39,861 nucleotides of DNA from contig CALUWU010000039.1 in NCBI GenBank assembly GCA_944324555.1, positions 1 to 39,861 of the forward strand, written 5' to 3'. The notes beneath the pieces were generated by a model that was not told the origin of the DNA, did not search any database, and saw only the letters and a program-made list of their open reading frames with translations. A program made the position numbers and the translations under genes. This stretch comes from an uncultured Desulfovibrio sp. Lineage in GTDB: Bacteria > Desulfobacterota > Desulfovibrionia > Desulfovibrionales > Desulfovibrionaceae. Shown here piece by piece: positions 8,754 to 16,655 of the stretch. Numbering within the stretch: the stretch's first letter is position 1; every line of letters starts with the position of its first letter.

Positions 8754-9803
8754 ATGACTCTTGTGGATCGCATCAGGGATGCGGCGGCGCGCGCGGCGCG
8801 CGTGCCGCTGGGCGTCTGGCCCACTCCCTTCATGCCCATGACAGGTCTGCGGCGGGCCCTGCTTGACGAGGGGGCGGACTGTCCCGCGCTCTGGATCAAG
8901 CGCGAGGATCTGACGCCGCTGGGCGCGGGCGGCAACAAGGTCCGCAAGCTGGAATACGTGCTGGCGCGGGCGCGGGCGCAGGGGGCCGACACCCTTCTCA
9001 ATACCGGAGAGGTGCAGTCCAATCAGGTCGTGCAGACCGCCGCGGCGGCGGCGCATGAGGGGCTGGCCTGCGAGCTCTTTCTCGGGCGCGCCGATCCTCC
9101 CTTTTCGGAAGACGATCAGGAAACGGGCAATATCCTTCTCTGCCGCATTCTCGGCGCGCGCGTGCATCTTTTGCCGCCGGGCGGCGACTGCGTCGCGGCC
9201 ATGCGCGCCCGCGCGGCGGAGCTTGAGGCGCGGGGGCGAAAGCCCTTTGTCATTCCGCGCGGCTCCTCCACGCCGGAAGGGGCGCTGGGGTCGCTGGCCT
9301 GCTTCTTCGAGCTTCTGGATCAGGCTGCGGCGCTGGGCTTTGTTCCAAATGCCGTCGCGGTTTCCGTGGGCAGCGCGGGCACGGCCGCGGGCTTTCTGGT
9401 CGGCGCGCAGGCCCTGGCCCTGGACGGCGGGCCGGAGGTGGCCGTCTGCGGTTTTGACAGCTTCGGCATGGATTATCCCGTCATGGCGCAGGATCGCGTC
9501 ATGGAGCATGCCGAGGCCTGCTGGCGCTTTCTGGATCTGCCGGGGTCCTGCACGGATCATCTTCTTCGCCTGTCCTGCGATTTCGTGGGGCCGGGGTATT
9601 CGCGCCCCTATCCCGGCATGATCGAGGCCGTGCGGCTGCTCGCGCGCACGGAAGGCGTGGTTCTCGATCCCAATTATACCGGCAAGGCCATGGCGGGCCT
9701 GCTGGACATGCTGCGGCGCGGCCTCTATCCCCCGCAGGGCAACGTGGTTTTCCTGCATACCGGCGGCCTGCCCGCCCTGTTTGCCATGCGGCGGCATTTT
9801 TAG
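8754..9803 (+). CDS. D-cysteine desulfhydrase / ACC deaminase family PLP enzyme
   Basis: This 349-residue fold-type II PLP protein has the signature GAGGNKVRKLEY, in which Lys62 should bind PLP. The GEVQSNQVVQTAAAAA segment and a C-terminal DPNYTGKAM segment are also typical of the family. D-cysteine desulfhydrases convert D-cysteine to pyruvate, ammonia and sulfide in the cytoplasm; relatives act on 1-aminocyclopropane-1-carboxylate or L-cysteate. The second of two close ATGs (8754) is chosen because GGAGG at 8742-8746 is spaced 7 bases from it. Divergent to the PrpR-type activator and behind a sigma-54 promoter, it is probably induced by its substrate. Desulfhydrase, sulfo-lyase (cysteate) and deaminase activities cannot be told apart from sequence alone. 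Confidence 0.88.
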   Translation: MTLVDRIRDAAARAARVPLGVWPTPFMPMTGLRRALLDEGADCPALWIKREDLTPLGAGGNKVRKLEYVLARARAQGADTLLNTGEVQSNQVVQTAAAAAHEGLACELFLGRADPPFSEDDQETGNILLCRILGARVHLLPPGGDCVAAMRARAAELEARGRKPFVIPRGSSTPEGALGSLACFFELLDQAAALGFVPNAVAVSVGSAGTAAGFLVGAQALALDGGPEVAVCGFDSFGMDYPVMAQDRVMEHAEACWRFLDLPGSCTDHLLRLSCDFVGPGYSRPYPGMIEAVRLLARTEGVVLDPNYTGKAMAGLLDMLRRGLYPPQGNVVFLHTGGLPALFAMRRHF

Positions 9804-9827
9804 GGGGTATTAACCTGAATTGAGCTT

Positions 9828-9882
9828 CTGGGGGGAAGGAAACCCCCTTGGCTAGCGCGCAAGGGGGTTTCCTTCCCCCCAG
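9828..9882. repeat. Dispersed palindromic repeat, copy B
   Basis: Arms CTGGGGGGAAGGAAACCCCC and complement enclose a TTGGCTAGCGCGCAA centre. It lies 25 bases after the desulfhydrase stop and could terminate that transcript. The following bases (CCATCCTTCCCCCAACGCG) recur, inverted, next to copy E at 31998-32022, so the repeat unit is longer than the palindrome. Confidence 0.8.
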
Positions 9883-10035
9883 GCCCCCCATCCTTCCCCC
9901 AACGCGCCTTTTCAAAGGGGACGCAGGGCAGCGGCAGGCGCCTTTCAAGGGGTATGTATGTCCGTATTTTCTATTTATTTGAAATAAATAGAAAATATTG
10001 ATGTTGACGGATCTGGAGCGTTTTGTCTTTGTTTT

Positions 10036-10094
10036 TTTGAGGGGGAAGAAATCTCTTTTGCCTGCGGCAAAAAGTGGTTCCTTCCCCCCTCAAA
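10036..10094. repeat. Dispersed palindromic repeat, copy C (degenerate)
   Basis: This is an imperfect member of the palindrome family. The outer TTTGAGGGGGAAG and CTTCCCCCCTCAAA arms pair well, but the inner stem has mismatches around CCTGCGG. Confidence 0.7.
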
Positions 10095-10099
10095 CGCGG

Positions 10100-10138
10100 A
10101 AAAGGCCGGGCATCCCGCTGGGGATGTCCGGCCTTTTT
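10100..10138. terminator. Rho-independent terminator (bidirectional)
   Basis: AAAGGCCGGGCATCCC pairs with GGGATGTCCGGCCTTTTT around GCTG. It has A-runs on one side and T-runs on the other, so it can act on either strand. Confidence 0.8.
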
Positions 10139-10196
10139 GGGGAATTTTCTCCCCGGAAGATCGCCTTGAGGGGAATATGCCTCAGGTCTCTTTAGA

Positions 10197-10225
10197 GCGT
10201 TTCACCTTTGAAAAAGGTGAAACGC
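10197..10225. repeat. Perfect inverted repeat (hairpin)
   Basis: GCGTTTCACCTTT and AAAGGTGAAACGC form a 13-bp perfect stem with a 3-base loop. It has no T-run, and its function is not evident. Confidence 0.55.
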
Positions 10226-10335
10226 GAGGCTGCGGCGCGCCGCCCGGCCAAAAGTGAGCGGAAAAACAGCGCTTTTTCCGCGAAACGACAGTCCGCATGG
10301 TTTGGAACGCGCCGCGTTTCAAATTGAAATTGCTC

Positions 10336-10552
10336 TAGGGTCAGGACTCATTATCAAGAGCTGTCTTCCTGCGGGATAACATGTAAAATAAAATATTCCT
10401 ATATATTACAATAATGCCCATCTTTACCTGTCAGCACATTATGCGCGGGTTTTGGGGAAGATGGGGGAGTTTGAGGGGGAAGAAACACCTTTTTGCCGCA
10501 AGCAAAAGGGGTTTCTTCCCCCTCAAGAAAGCCGTAATGAGTCCTGGCCTAA
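10336..10552. repeat. Inverted repeats flanking a small MITE-like segment
   Basis: The 12-mer CAGGACTCATTA near 10342 and its complement TAATGAGTCCTG at 10535 form inverted ends, with partly matching bases outside them. The segment of about 217 bp carries palindrome copy D and an AT-rich stretch and ends 12 bases before the metY stop. It may be a non-autonomous element or a decayed insertion. No transposase is visible. Confidence 0.4.
10471..10526. repeat. Dispersed palindromic repeat, copy D (candidate metY terminator)
   Basis: TTGAGGGGGAAGAAAC and its complement form a long stem around TTTTTGCCGCAAGCAAAA. It begins 38 bases downstream of the minus-strand metY stop. The flank GGGGAAGATGGGGGAG recurs inverted near 15732. 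Confidence 0.8.
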
Positions 10553-10564
10553 TGGATTATGCCG

Positions 10565-11830
10565 TTACGCCTGTTCCAGCGCCTGATCGATGTCGGCGAG
10601 AATATCGTCGATGTTTTCAAGCCCCACGGAAAAGCGGACCATGCCGGGCGTGATGCCCGCGTCCTTGAGCTGCTGATCCGAGAGCTGGCGATGGGTGGAG
10701 CTGGCGGGATGCAGCACGCAGGAACGGATATCCGCCACATGCACTTGCAGGGAAACGAGCTTGAGCGCGTCGATGAAGCGGGCGCCGGCGTCGCGTCCGC
10801 CCTTGAGGCTGAAGGAGACGACGCCGCTGCATCCGTCGGGCAGGTATTTGTCGGCCAGGGCCTTGTGGGGATGGCCTTCCAGACGGGGATAGTTGACGCT
10901 CTCCACCTTGGGATGGGCGGCCAGATGGCGGGCGACGGCTTCGGCGTTGGCGCAGTGCCGCTGCATCCGCAGGGGCAGGGTTTCCAGCCCGAGGTTGAGG
11001 TAGAAGGCGCCCTGCGGCGTCTGGCAGCAGCCAAGATCGCGCATGAGCTGCACGCGGGCCTTGACGATGAAGGCCGCCTTGCCGAAGGTTTCCGTATAGA
11101 TCAGCCCGTGATAGGATTCGTCGGGTTCGGTGAATTCGGGGAAGCGCCCCTGCGTCCAGTCGAAGCGGCCGCCGTCCACGATGACGCCGCCCATCTGAAC
11201 GGCGTGCCCGTCCATATATTTGGTGGTGGAATGCACGACGATATCCGCGCCGAAGTCGAAGGGGCGGCAGAGTACGGGCGTGGCAAAGGTGTTGTCCACA
11301 ATCAGGGGCAGGCCGTGCCTGTGGGCCAGCGCGGCCATTCGTTCGATATCAAGCACGTCCAGCGACGGATTTGTCAGCGTTTCGCCGAAGACGGCGCGCG
11401 TGTTCGGGCGGATGTGCCTCTCTATTTCGGCGTCGGGAGCGGTTTGATCGACAAAGGTCACCTCGACGCCCATTTTCTTGAGCGTTACGGCAAAGAGGTT
11501 GAACGTCCCGCCGTAGATGCTGGCCGTGCTGATCACATGATCGCCGCTGCGGGCGATGTTGAGAATGGCCAGCAGGTTTGCCGCCTGCCCCGACGCCGTG
11601 CAGAGGGCGCCCACCCCGCCTTCAAGGGCGGCAATCTTGCGTTCCACGGCGTCGACCGTGGGATTCGCCAGACGGGTGTAGAAGAAGCCTTCTTCCTGCA
11701 GGTCGAACAGGCGGGCCACGGCGGCGGTGGATTCATAAGTAAAGGTGGTGCTTTGCGTGACGGGCAGGACGCGCGGTTCGCCGTTGCCGGGCGTATAGCC
11801 GCCGTGAAGACAGAGTGTCTCTAATTCCAT
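10565..11830 (-). CDS. metY: O-acetylhomoserine sulfhydrylase (aminocarboxypropyltransferase)
   Basis: This 421-residue Cys/Met-metabolism PLP enzyme has full family length. Visible motifs are QSTTFTYES, FFYTRLANPTVDAVE, the PLP-stacking SIYGGTFNLF, D179 in PLIVDNTF and the PLP lysine K204 in HSTTKYMDGH. The family makes homocysteine from O-acetylhomoserine and sulfide in the cytoplasm, the direct-sulfhydrylation route to methionine. GAGGAA precedes the ATG with good spacing. It is a single-gene unit, divergent from hynBA. The nearby desulfhydrase would release sulfide, its co-substrate. I see no SAM riboswitch in its leader. Methanethiol could be an alternative thiol donor. Confidence 0.93.
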   Translation of the reverse strand: MELETLCLHGGYTPGNGEPRVLPVTQSTTFTYESTAAVARLFDLQEEGFFYTRLANPTVDAVERKIAALEGGVGALCTASGQAANLLAILNIARSGDHVISTASIYGGTFNLFAVTLKKMGVEVTFVDQTAPDAEIERHIRPNTRAVFGETLTNPSLDVLDIERMAALAHRHGLPLIVDNTFATPVLCRPFDFGADIVVHSTTKYMDGHAVQMGGVIVDGGRFDWTQGRFPEFTEPDESYHGLIYTETFGKAAFIVKARVQLMRDLGCCQTPQGAFYLNLGLETLPLRMQRHCANAEAVARHLAAHPKVESVNYPRLEGHPHKALADKYLPDGCSGVVSFSLKGGRDAGARFIDALKLVSLQVHVADIRSCVLHPASSTHRQLSDQQLKDAGITPGMVRFSVGLENIDDILADIDQALEQA

Positions 11831-12279
11831 GACTTCCTCATGCGTGTTGCGGTCGTTGAGAGGGCGCGCCGAAGCTGTTGCGGGGAAACGCCGCCGTTTC
11901 CTTCATTATCTCATTGCGTCGCCGGCCGGTTTGCCGGCCCGGCCGCGCGGGGCGGGAAGGAACCGGCCCTGAAACGGCGCCGCGTTTCGGCCGCCGCGGA
12001 CGGCGCGGCTTTGGAAATGCGGAAGCGCCGCAGGGCCGAAATGCCTGTGGATTCAGTAGCGCATGGAAGAGGGCAAGGCAAGATCCGGGCGCGCTGTTCC
12101 CTGCTATCAGGGCAAACCGTATTGACCATTTGCCTGCGGCGAGGTACGATAGGCGCATATCGGCATAGTGGAGCCTTTTTCCTGTTTGCTCTCCGGCAGA
12201 TGGACGAAGGCGGGAGGTTCATGGCGAAGCGTTCTGCGGACGCGACGTCCAAGTTTTCATTTTTGCCAGGAGGCAGAGT
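11831..12279. other. Divergent intergenic region between metY and hynB
   Basis: These 449 bases separate two divergent genes. They contain a likely hynBA promoter at 12122-12150 and a G/C-rich inverted repeat (GGCCGGTTTGCCGGCC, near 11930). On the minus strand, a 22-codon ATG frame ends a few bases before the metY ribosome site. No other gene is evident. Confidence 0.55.
12122..12150 (+). promoter_or_regulatory. Candidate sigma-70 promoter of hynBA
   Basis: TTGACC (12122-12127) and TACGAT (12145-12150) are separated by exactly 17 bp. Transcription would start near 12157, giving a leader of about 120 nt. Confidence 0.55.
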
Positions 12280-13227
12280 ATGCGTATTGCCGTGGGACTG
12301 GGCAAAACGGATGGTCAGGAGCGCCTTGAGCGCCAGGGTATCAGCCGTCGAGATTTCATGAAGTTCTGCACCGCCGTCGCGGTGACGATGGGGCTCGGCC
12401 CTTCAATGGCTTCCGAAGTTGCGGCGGCCCTTACCGGCAAACGCGCCTCTGTGGTCTATCTGCATTGCGCCGAATGCACGGGCTGTTCCGAGGCGCTGCT
12501 GCGGACCTACAAACCGTTTATTGACTCCCTCATTCTTGACACCATTTCCCTTGACTACCATGAAACCATCATGGCCGCCGCCGGCGAAGCCGCCGAAGAG
12601 GCGCTGGAAAAGGCCGTCAAGAATCCCGACGGTTACGTGGCCGTCGTGGAAGGGGCCATTCCCATGGCGGACGGCGGGAAATTCGGCTATGTGGGCGGTC
12701 ATACCATGTACGACCTCTGCAAGCGCGTGCTGCCCGGCGCCAAGGCCGTGATCACCATGGGCACCTGCGCCGCCTACGGCGGCGTGCAGGCCGCCAAGCC
12801 CAATCCTACCGGGGCCGTTGGCGTCAACGAGGCCTTTGCCGATCTGGGCGTCAAGGCCATCAACCTGCCCGGCTGCCCGCCCAATCCGCTGAACTTTGTC
12901 GGCACGGTGGTCGCCTTCCTTCAGGGGCGCGAACTCCGTCTCGACGAACTGGGCCGCCCGCTCATGTTCTTCGGCAAGACCGTGCACGAACTGTGCGAAC
13001 GTCTGCCGCATTTCGAGGCCGGAGAATTCGCTCCTTCCTTCGATTCCGAAGAGGCGCGCAAGGGCTGGTGTCTCTACGACCTCGGCTGCAAGGGCCCCAG
13101 CACGTACAACAACTGCCCCAAGGTGCTGTTCAACGACACCAACTGGCCCGTGCGTGCCGGTCATCCCTGCATCGGCTGTAGCGAACCCGGCTTCTGGGAC
13201 GAACTGACGCCCTTCTATAAGAACTAG
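12280..13227 (+). CDS. hynB: Periplasmic [NiFe] hydrogenase small subunit
   Basis: The 315-residue precursor has a Tat signal with SRRDFMKFC at 22-30 and likely cleavage near residue 50. The mature part carries three iron-sulfur clusters that conduct electrons from the large-subunit active site, normally to cytochrome c3. Proximal cluster ligands include C66 and C69 (ECTGCSE) plus GTCAAYGG and LPGCPPNP. The distal cluster uses the HELC and C-rich GWCLYDLGC region. The medial site reads NNCPKVLFN, then [13 protein letters not shown]. The Pro in WPV replaces a fourth Cys, as expected for a [3Fe-4S] medial cluster of standard [NiFe], rather than [NiFeSe], enzymes. AGGAGG lies upstream of the ATG. 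The large subunit follows after 11 bases. Confidence 0.96.
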   Translation: MRIAVGLGKTDGQERLERQGISRRDFMKFCTAVAVTMGLGPSMASEVAAALTGKRASVVYLHCAECTGCSEALLRTYKPFIDSLILDTISLDYHETIMAAAGEAAEEALEKAVKNPDGYVAVVEGAIPMADGGKFGYVGGHTMYDLCKRVLPGAKAVITMGTCAAYGGVQAAKPNPTGAVGVNEAFADLGVKAINLPGCPPNPLNFVGTVVAFLQGRELRLDELGRPLMFFGKTVHELCERLPHFEAGEFAPSFDSEEARKGWCLYDLGCKGPSTYNNCPKVLFNDTNWPVRAGHPCIGCSEPGFWDELTPFYKN

Positions 13228-13238
13228 TAGCATTCTCC

Positions 13239-14924
13239 ATGAGCGAAATCAAGAAAACGCCCCAGAGCAACTACAACGGTTCGGTGGTGGTCGACCCCCT
13301 GACCCGTATTGAAGGTCACCTCCGCATTGAGGTGGAAGTGGAAAACGGCAGGATCAAGGACGCCCGCAGCTGCGGCACCCTGTTCCGCGGTCTTGAAACC
13401 ATCCTCAAGGGACGCGACCCCCGCGACGCGCAGCACTTCACGCAGCGCACCTGCGGCGTCTGCACCTATACGCACGCGCTGGCCTCCACGCGCGCGCTGG
13501 AAGACGCCATCAAGGTCAGCATTCCCGCCAACGCCACCTATATCCGCAATCTGGTGCTGGGCCTGCTGTTCATGCACGACCATCTTGTGCATTTCTATCA
13601 CCTGCACGCCCTTGACTGGGTGGACGTGACCGCCGCCCTGTCCGCCGATCCGGAAAAGACCGCCAAACTGGCGTCCTCCATTTCCCCCCGTCCGGCCAAG
13701 GCCTCTGAATTCAAGGCCGTGAAGGAACGCCTGCAGGCCTTTGTCAACACCGGTCAGCTCGGCCCCTTTACCAACGCCTACTTCCTCGGCGGCCATCCTT
13801 CCTACTACCTGTCGCCCGAAGCCAACCTTCTCGCCACGGCGCATTATCTTGAAGCCCTGCGCATGCAGGTCAAGACCGCCAGGGCCATGGCCGTTTTCGG
13901 CGCGAAAAATCCGCATCCGCAGTTCCTGATCGCCGGCGGCGTCACCTGCTACGAGTCCCTGACGCCCGCCCGTATCAAGGAATTTACGGAACTGTATCAG
14001 GAATCCCGCAAGTTTATCGAGGAAGTCTATATCCCCGATCTGCTGCTTGTGGCCAGCCAGTACAAGGACTGGGCTGCCTTTGGCGGCACGGACAACTTCA
14101 TGGCCTTCGGCGAGTTCCCCGCCCCGGGCGGCGAGCGCAATCTGGATTCCCGCTGGCTCAAGCACGGCATTATCCTCAATCGCAAGCTCGACGCCGTGCA
14201 GCCCATGGACCCCTCCAAGATTGCGGAACATGTGCGGCACAGCTGGTACGAAGGCGATCAGGCCCGCACGCCCTATGAAGGGGAAACCAAGCCGGCCTTT
14301 ACCAAGATGGGCGACAAGGATCGTTATTCCTGGCTCAAGGCGCCGCGTTACGACGGCATCGCCATGGAAACCGGTCCTCTCGCGCAGGTGCTTGTCAGCT
14401 ACGCGCACAAGCATCCCGCCATCGTGCCCCTTGTCGACTATGTGCTGAAGCAGCTCAACGTCGGCCCCGAGGCCCTGTTCTCCACGCTGGGCCGTACCGC
14501 CGCCCGCGGTATCGAGACGCTGGCCATCGCGCAGCAGGTGGAAACCTGGCTGAACGAATACCAGGCCAATATCGACAAGGGCGACAAGAAGATCGCGGAA
14601 AACTGCGAAATTCCGACCAGCCCCTGCCGCGGCGTGGGCTTTGTGAACGCCCCGCGCGGCGGCCTTTCGCACTGGATCTGCATCGACGATCAGAAGATTT
14701 CCAACTTCCAGCTTGTCGTGCCCACCACCTGGAACCTCGGACCGCGCGACGCCAAGCACGTCATGAGCGCCGCCGAGCACGCGCTTGTGGGAACGCCCAT
14801 TGCCGATCCCAAGCGTCCGGTGGAAATCCTGCGCACCATTCACTCCTTTGACCCGTGCATCGCCTGCGCCGTTCATGTCATTGACGGCCAGACCAACGAA
14901 GTGCACAAGTTCAAGGTTCTGTAG
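13239..14924 (+). CDS. hynA: Periplasmic [NiFe] hydrogenase large subunit
   Basis: The 561-residue catalytic subunit carries the Ni-Fe(CN)2CO site. The N-terminal ligand pair is C72/C75 in RTCGVCTYTHA and the C-terminal pair is C540/C543 in DPCIACAVH. The first of the latter is Cys, not Sec, so this is [NiFe]. A 15-residue tail after H546 should be removed by the maturation protease before the heterodimer is exported with the small subunit's Tat signal. It follows hynB in one operon with a weak ribosome site, suggesting translational coupling. A stem-loop follows at 14935. Confidence 0.96.
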   Translation: MSEIKKTPQSNYNGSVVVDPLTRIEGHLRIEVEVENGRIKDARSCGTLFRGLETILKGRDPRDAQHFTQRTCGVCTYTHALASTRALEDAIKVSIPANATYIRNLVLGLLFMHDHLVHFYHLHALDWVDVTAALSADPEKTAKLASSISPRPAKASEFKAVKERLQAFVNTGQLGPFTNAYFLGGHPSYYLSPEANLLATAHYLEALRMQVKTARAMAVFGAKNPHPQFLIAGGVTCYESLTPARIKEFTELYQESRKFIEEVYIPDLLLVASQYKDWAAFGGTDNFMAFGEFPAPGGERNLDSRWLKHGIILNRKLDAVQPMDPSKIAEHVRHSWYEGDQARTPYEGETKPAFTKMGDKDRYSWLKAPRYDGIAMETGPLAQVLVSYAHKHPAIVPLVDYVLKQLNVGPEALFSTLGRTAARGIETLAIAQQVETWLNEYQANIDKGDKKIAENCEIPTSPCRGVGFVNAPRGGLSHWICIDDQKISNFQLVVPTTWNLGPRDAKHVMSAAEHALVGTPIADPKRPVEILRTIHSFDPCIACAVHVIDGQTNEVHKFKVL

Positions 14925-14934
14925 AAAATTGCTT

Positions 14935-14964
14935 CGGGGCGGTTTCCGCAAGGGAATCGCCCCG
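14935..14964 (+). terminator. Stem-loop after hynA
   Basis: CGGGGCG and CGCCCCG, with a TTCC/GGAA inner match, form a hairpin 10 bases after the hynA stop. It lacks a T-run, so it may stabilise the mRNA rather than terminate it. Confidence 0.45.
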
Positions 14965-15084
14965 ACAAACGCGGAGCGATGCCGCGCTCCCTTTTTATGC
15001 GGGCGCGGTTTGCGACGGACGCCTCTGGCGCGACGGCGCGTCGCGCCGAAAGAGTGCGGTATTCCGGTTCTGATTTCGGAAAAA

Positions 15085-15117
15085 AGGCGGTTCGCTTTCA
15101 CGAACCGCTTTTTTTGT
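15085..15117 (+). terminator. Rho-independent terminator between hynA and the maturation protease gene
   Basis: GCGGTTCG (15087-15094) pairs with CGAACCGC (15101-15108) and is followed by a run of T. It separates hynBA from the protease gene. A second hairpin (GCGGAAAAA/TTTTTCCGC, 15174-15197) lies just upstream of that gene. The 294 bases between the two genes hold no other coding frame I would support. Confidence 0.75.
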
Positions 15118-15218
15118 CTGTCCGCGCGGCCAGTCCTGTTAAAACAATTTCAGTATACGGCCTGTGTCGTTTCGCGGAAAAAACGCGGTTTTTCCGCATT
15201 CAAGCGCAAGGAATATTC

Positions 15219-15719
15219 ATGGACGCAATTGCTTCTACGGATGCCGTGCTGATTCTCGGCGTTGGCAACACGCTGCTGACGGACGAAGGTTTTGGCATGC
15301 GCGCTGTGGCATATTTAAAGGAACGCTATAGCTGGCCTGCCAATGTGGATTTGCAGGAAGGGGGCACGCAGGGGCTGATGCTCATGCCGGCCCTTCAGGA
15401 GTGTTCCGTGCTGATTGTGCTGGACGTCGTGCTGGGCGGCGGGGAACCCGGTTCCGTCTATCTGCTGGAAAACGAGGATCTCCGCAAGAGCCTCAGCTTT
15501 CGCGATTCCATGCATCAGACGGATCTGGTCGATACGCTGGCGACGTGCGAGCTTGTCGGCTGCCGTCCGAAAACCGTCGTCTTTGGTTTTGAACCCTTTG
15601 ATTTCCGCACCATGCACCCGGAAATCAGCCCGCAGGCGGAAGCCCTCCTGCCCAAATTCTGCCGCAAGGTTGTCGAGGAGCTTGCCCGGCACGGTTTGCG
15701 GGCCGAGGCAAGGGCCTAG
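15219..15719 (+). CDS. Hydrogenase maturation protease, HyaD/HybD family
   Basis: This 166-residue cytoplasmic endopeptidase should cut the C-terminal tail of the hydrogenase large subunit after nickel insertion. The N-terminal GVGNTLLTDEGFG motif contains E23, with D69 in LIVLDVV and H99 in DSMHQTDL. These three are the nickel-sensing ligands known in HybD. The frame is open further upstream, but AAGGAA before the ATG at 15219 and the family N-terminus fix the start. Its position downstream of hynBA makes HynA the likely substrate. The intervening terminator implies partial read-through or a separate promoter. Confidence 0.93.
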   Translation: MDAIASTDAVLILGVGNTLLTDEGFGMRAVAYLKERYSWPANVDLQEGGTQGLMLMPALQECSVLIVLDVVLGGGEPGSVYLLENEDLRKSLSFRDSMHQTDLVDTLATCELVGCRPKTVVFGFEPFDFRTMHPEISPQAEALLPKFCRKVVEELARHGLRAEARA

Positions 15720-15729
15720 GGCCTTTTCT

Positions 15730-15752
15730 TCTCCCCCATCTTCCCCCAGAAA
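15730..15752. repeat. Solo fragment of the palindromic repeat flank
   Basis: CTCCCCCATCTTCCCCCA is the reverse complement of the flank of copy D (TGGGGAAGATGGGGGAG near 10453-10470) without its palindrome. It suggests a deleted copy of the repeat. Confidence 0.45.
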
Positions 15753-15809
15753 AACGCCGGAAGAGCGTCTTTTGCCGCGCGCGGGAAACGCGGCCGGAAA
15801 GCGGATGCG

Positions 15810-15844
15810 GACGCCGCCCCCTGATTGCCGGGGCGGCGTCTTTT
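15810..15844. terminator. Terminator between convergent hydrogenase protease and fdhD genes
   Basis: GACGCCGCCCC pairs with GGGGCGGCGTC around a 9-base loop and is followed by TTTT on the plus strand. It lies between two convergent genes. Confidence 0.75.
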
Positions 15845-15869
15845 CGTCGGAAGCGACGGGCGGATGCGA

Positions 15870-16655
15870 TCAGAAAAGGAGCTGTCCGTTGTCGTGGTAG
15901 ATATCGAAACCGTCGGTACGGACGTTCCCCAGCAGGGAGAGTCCCGTCGCGCGGGCGAGGTCTATGGATGCGGCCATGGCGCGGGAAAGGGAGGCAAGGA
16001 TGGGAAAACCGGCTCTCAGTGCCTTGTGGACGATTTCCGAGGCGATGCGCCCGCTGGAAAGCACCATGAGTTCCCGGCGATCCAGTCCCCGGAGCAGGGC
16101 ATGGCCCACGAGCGTGTCGACGGCATTGTGGCGGCCTATGTCCATGCAGAAAAAGACAGGCCCCTCGCGGTTCAGAAGAAGCGCATTGTGACAGCCGCCC
16201 GTAAGGCGAAAGATTTCCGAATGGGCGTCCAGCGTTTCGGCGGCCGCCATGATGCGTTTCGCGTCCCAGGAAGGCCGGGCCGGGCGGGGGATGCGCGGCA
16301 GCGCGCGCTCCTGAATGGGCGCGTTCCAGCCCAGCGCCGAGGTAAGGGTAAGCGGCGCGGCGGCGGGGGCTGCCTTCAGGCGCACGAGCGCATCGCAGCG
16401 CCCTTCCCCCTGAGGGGATATGTCCAGAGCGGCAATATCCTCCGCCTCGCTGACGAGGCCGCAGGAAAAGAGAAAGCCGGTTACAAGTTCGGGCATATGC
16501 TCGCCGGAACAGGCCATGCGGACGAAGGGCGCGCCGTCAAGGCGTATGGTCAGGGTTGTTTCCGCGCAGGCGACAAAGGAACGCGGCTGCCGCCGCGCGC
16601 CGTCGTAGCGTTCGATGTCGTAGCGGCGCACGAGGCGCGATGCGGCGTCAGTCAT
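15870..16655 (-). CDS. fdhD: FdhD-like formate dehydrogenase accessory protein
   Basis: This 261-residue member of the FdhD family fits by its N-terminal RSFVACAETTLTIRLDG and MPELVTGFLFSCGLV segments, by IFRLTGGCHNALL, by the strong DIGRHNAVDTLVG motif, and by LSSGRIASEIVHKA. FdhD passes sulfur from a cysteine desulfurase to the molybdenum cofactor of formate dehydrogenase. The loop that carries the Cys-x-x-Cys pair in E. coli FdhD appears here as SALGWNAP (about 106-113) without cysteine. C155 in TGGCH might substitute, or the protein may have another role. Its start overlaps the end of the VOC-fold gene, so the two are co-transcribed. No formate dehydrogenase is in the window. Confidence 0.88.
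   Translation of the reverse strand: MTDAASRLVRRYDIERYDGARRQPRSFVACAETTLTIRLDGAPFVRMACSGEHMPELVTGFLFSCGLVSEAEDIAALDISPQGEGRCDALVRLKAAPAAAPLTLTSALGWNAPIQERALPRIPRPARPSWDAKRIMAAAETLDAHSEIFRLTGGCHNALLLNREGPVFFCMDIGRHNAVDTLVGHALLRGLDRRELMVLSSGRIASEIVHKALRAGFPILASLSRAMAASIDLARATGLSLLGNVRTDGFDIYHDNGQLLF

Larger units (their letters stand above)
9804..10564. other. Intergenic region with stacked hairpins, no gene seen
   Basis: These 761 bases hold palindrome copies B, C and D, a strong bidirectional terminator, a 13-bp-arm hairpin at 10197-10225, and a pair of inverted repeats at 10336 and 10535. I see no credible coding frame or RNA gene. The only coding frames are short, and one runs through the palindromes. 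Confidence 0.6.

Noticed and set aside
11831-12279. SAM riboswitch upstream of metY
   Set aside because: I could not find the conserved paired helices and core of a SAM-type riboswitch in the leader, only a G/C-rich inverted repeat.
12280-14924. [NiFeSe] hydrogenase
   Set aside because: The large-subunit motif is DPCIAC with a normal Cys codon and no in-frame TGA, and the small subunit has Pro at the medial cluster position.
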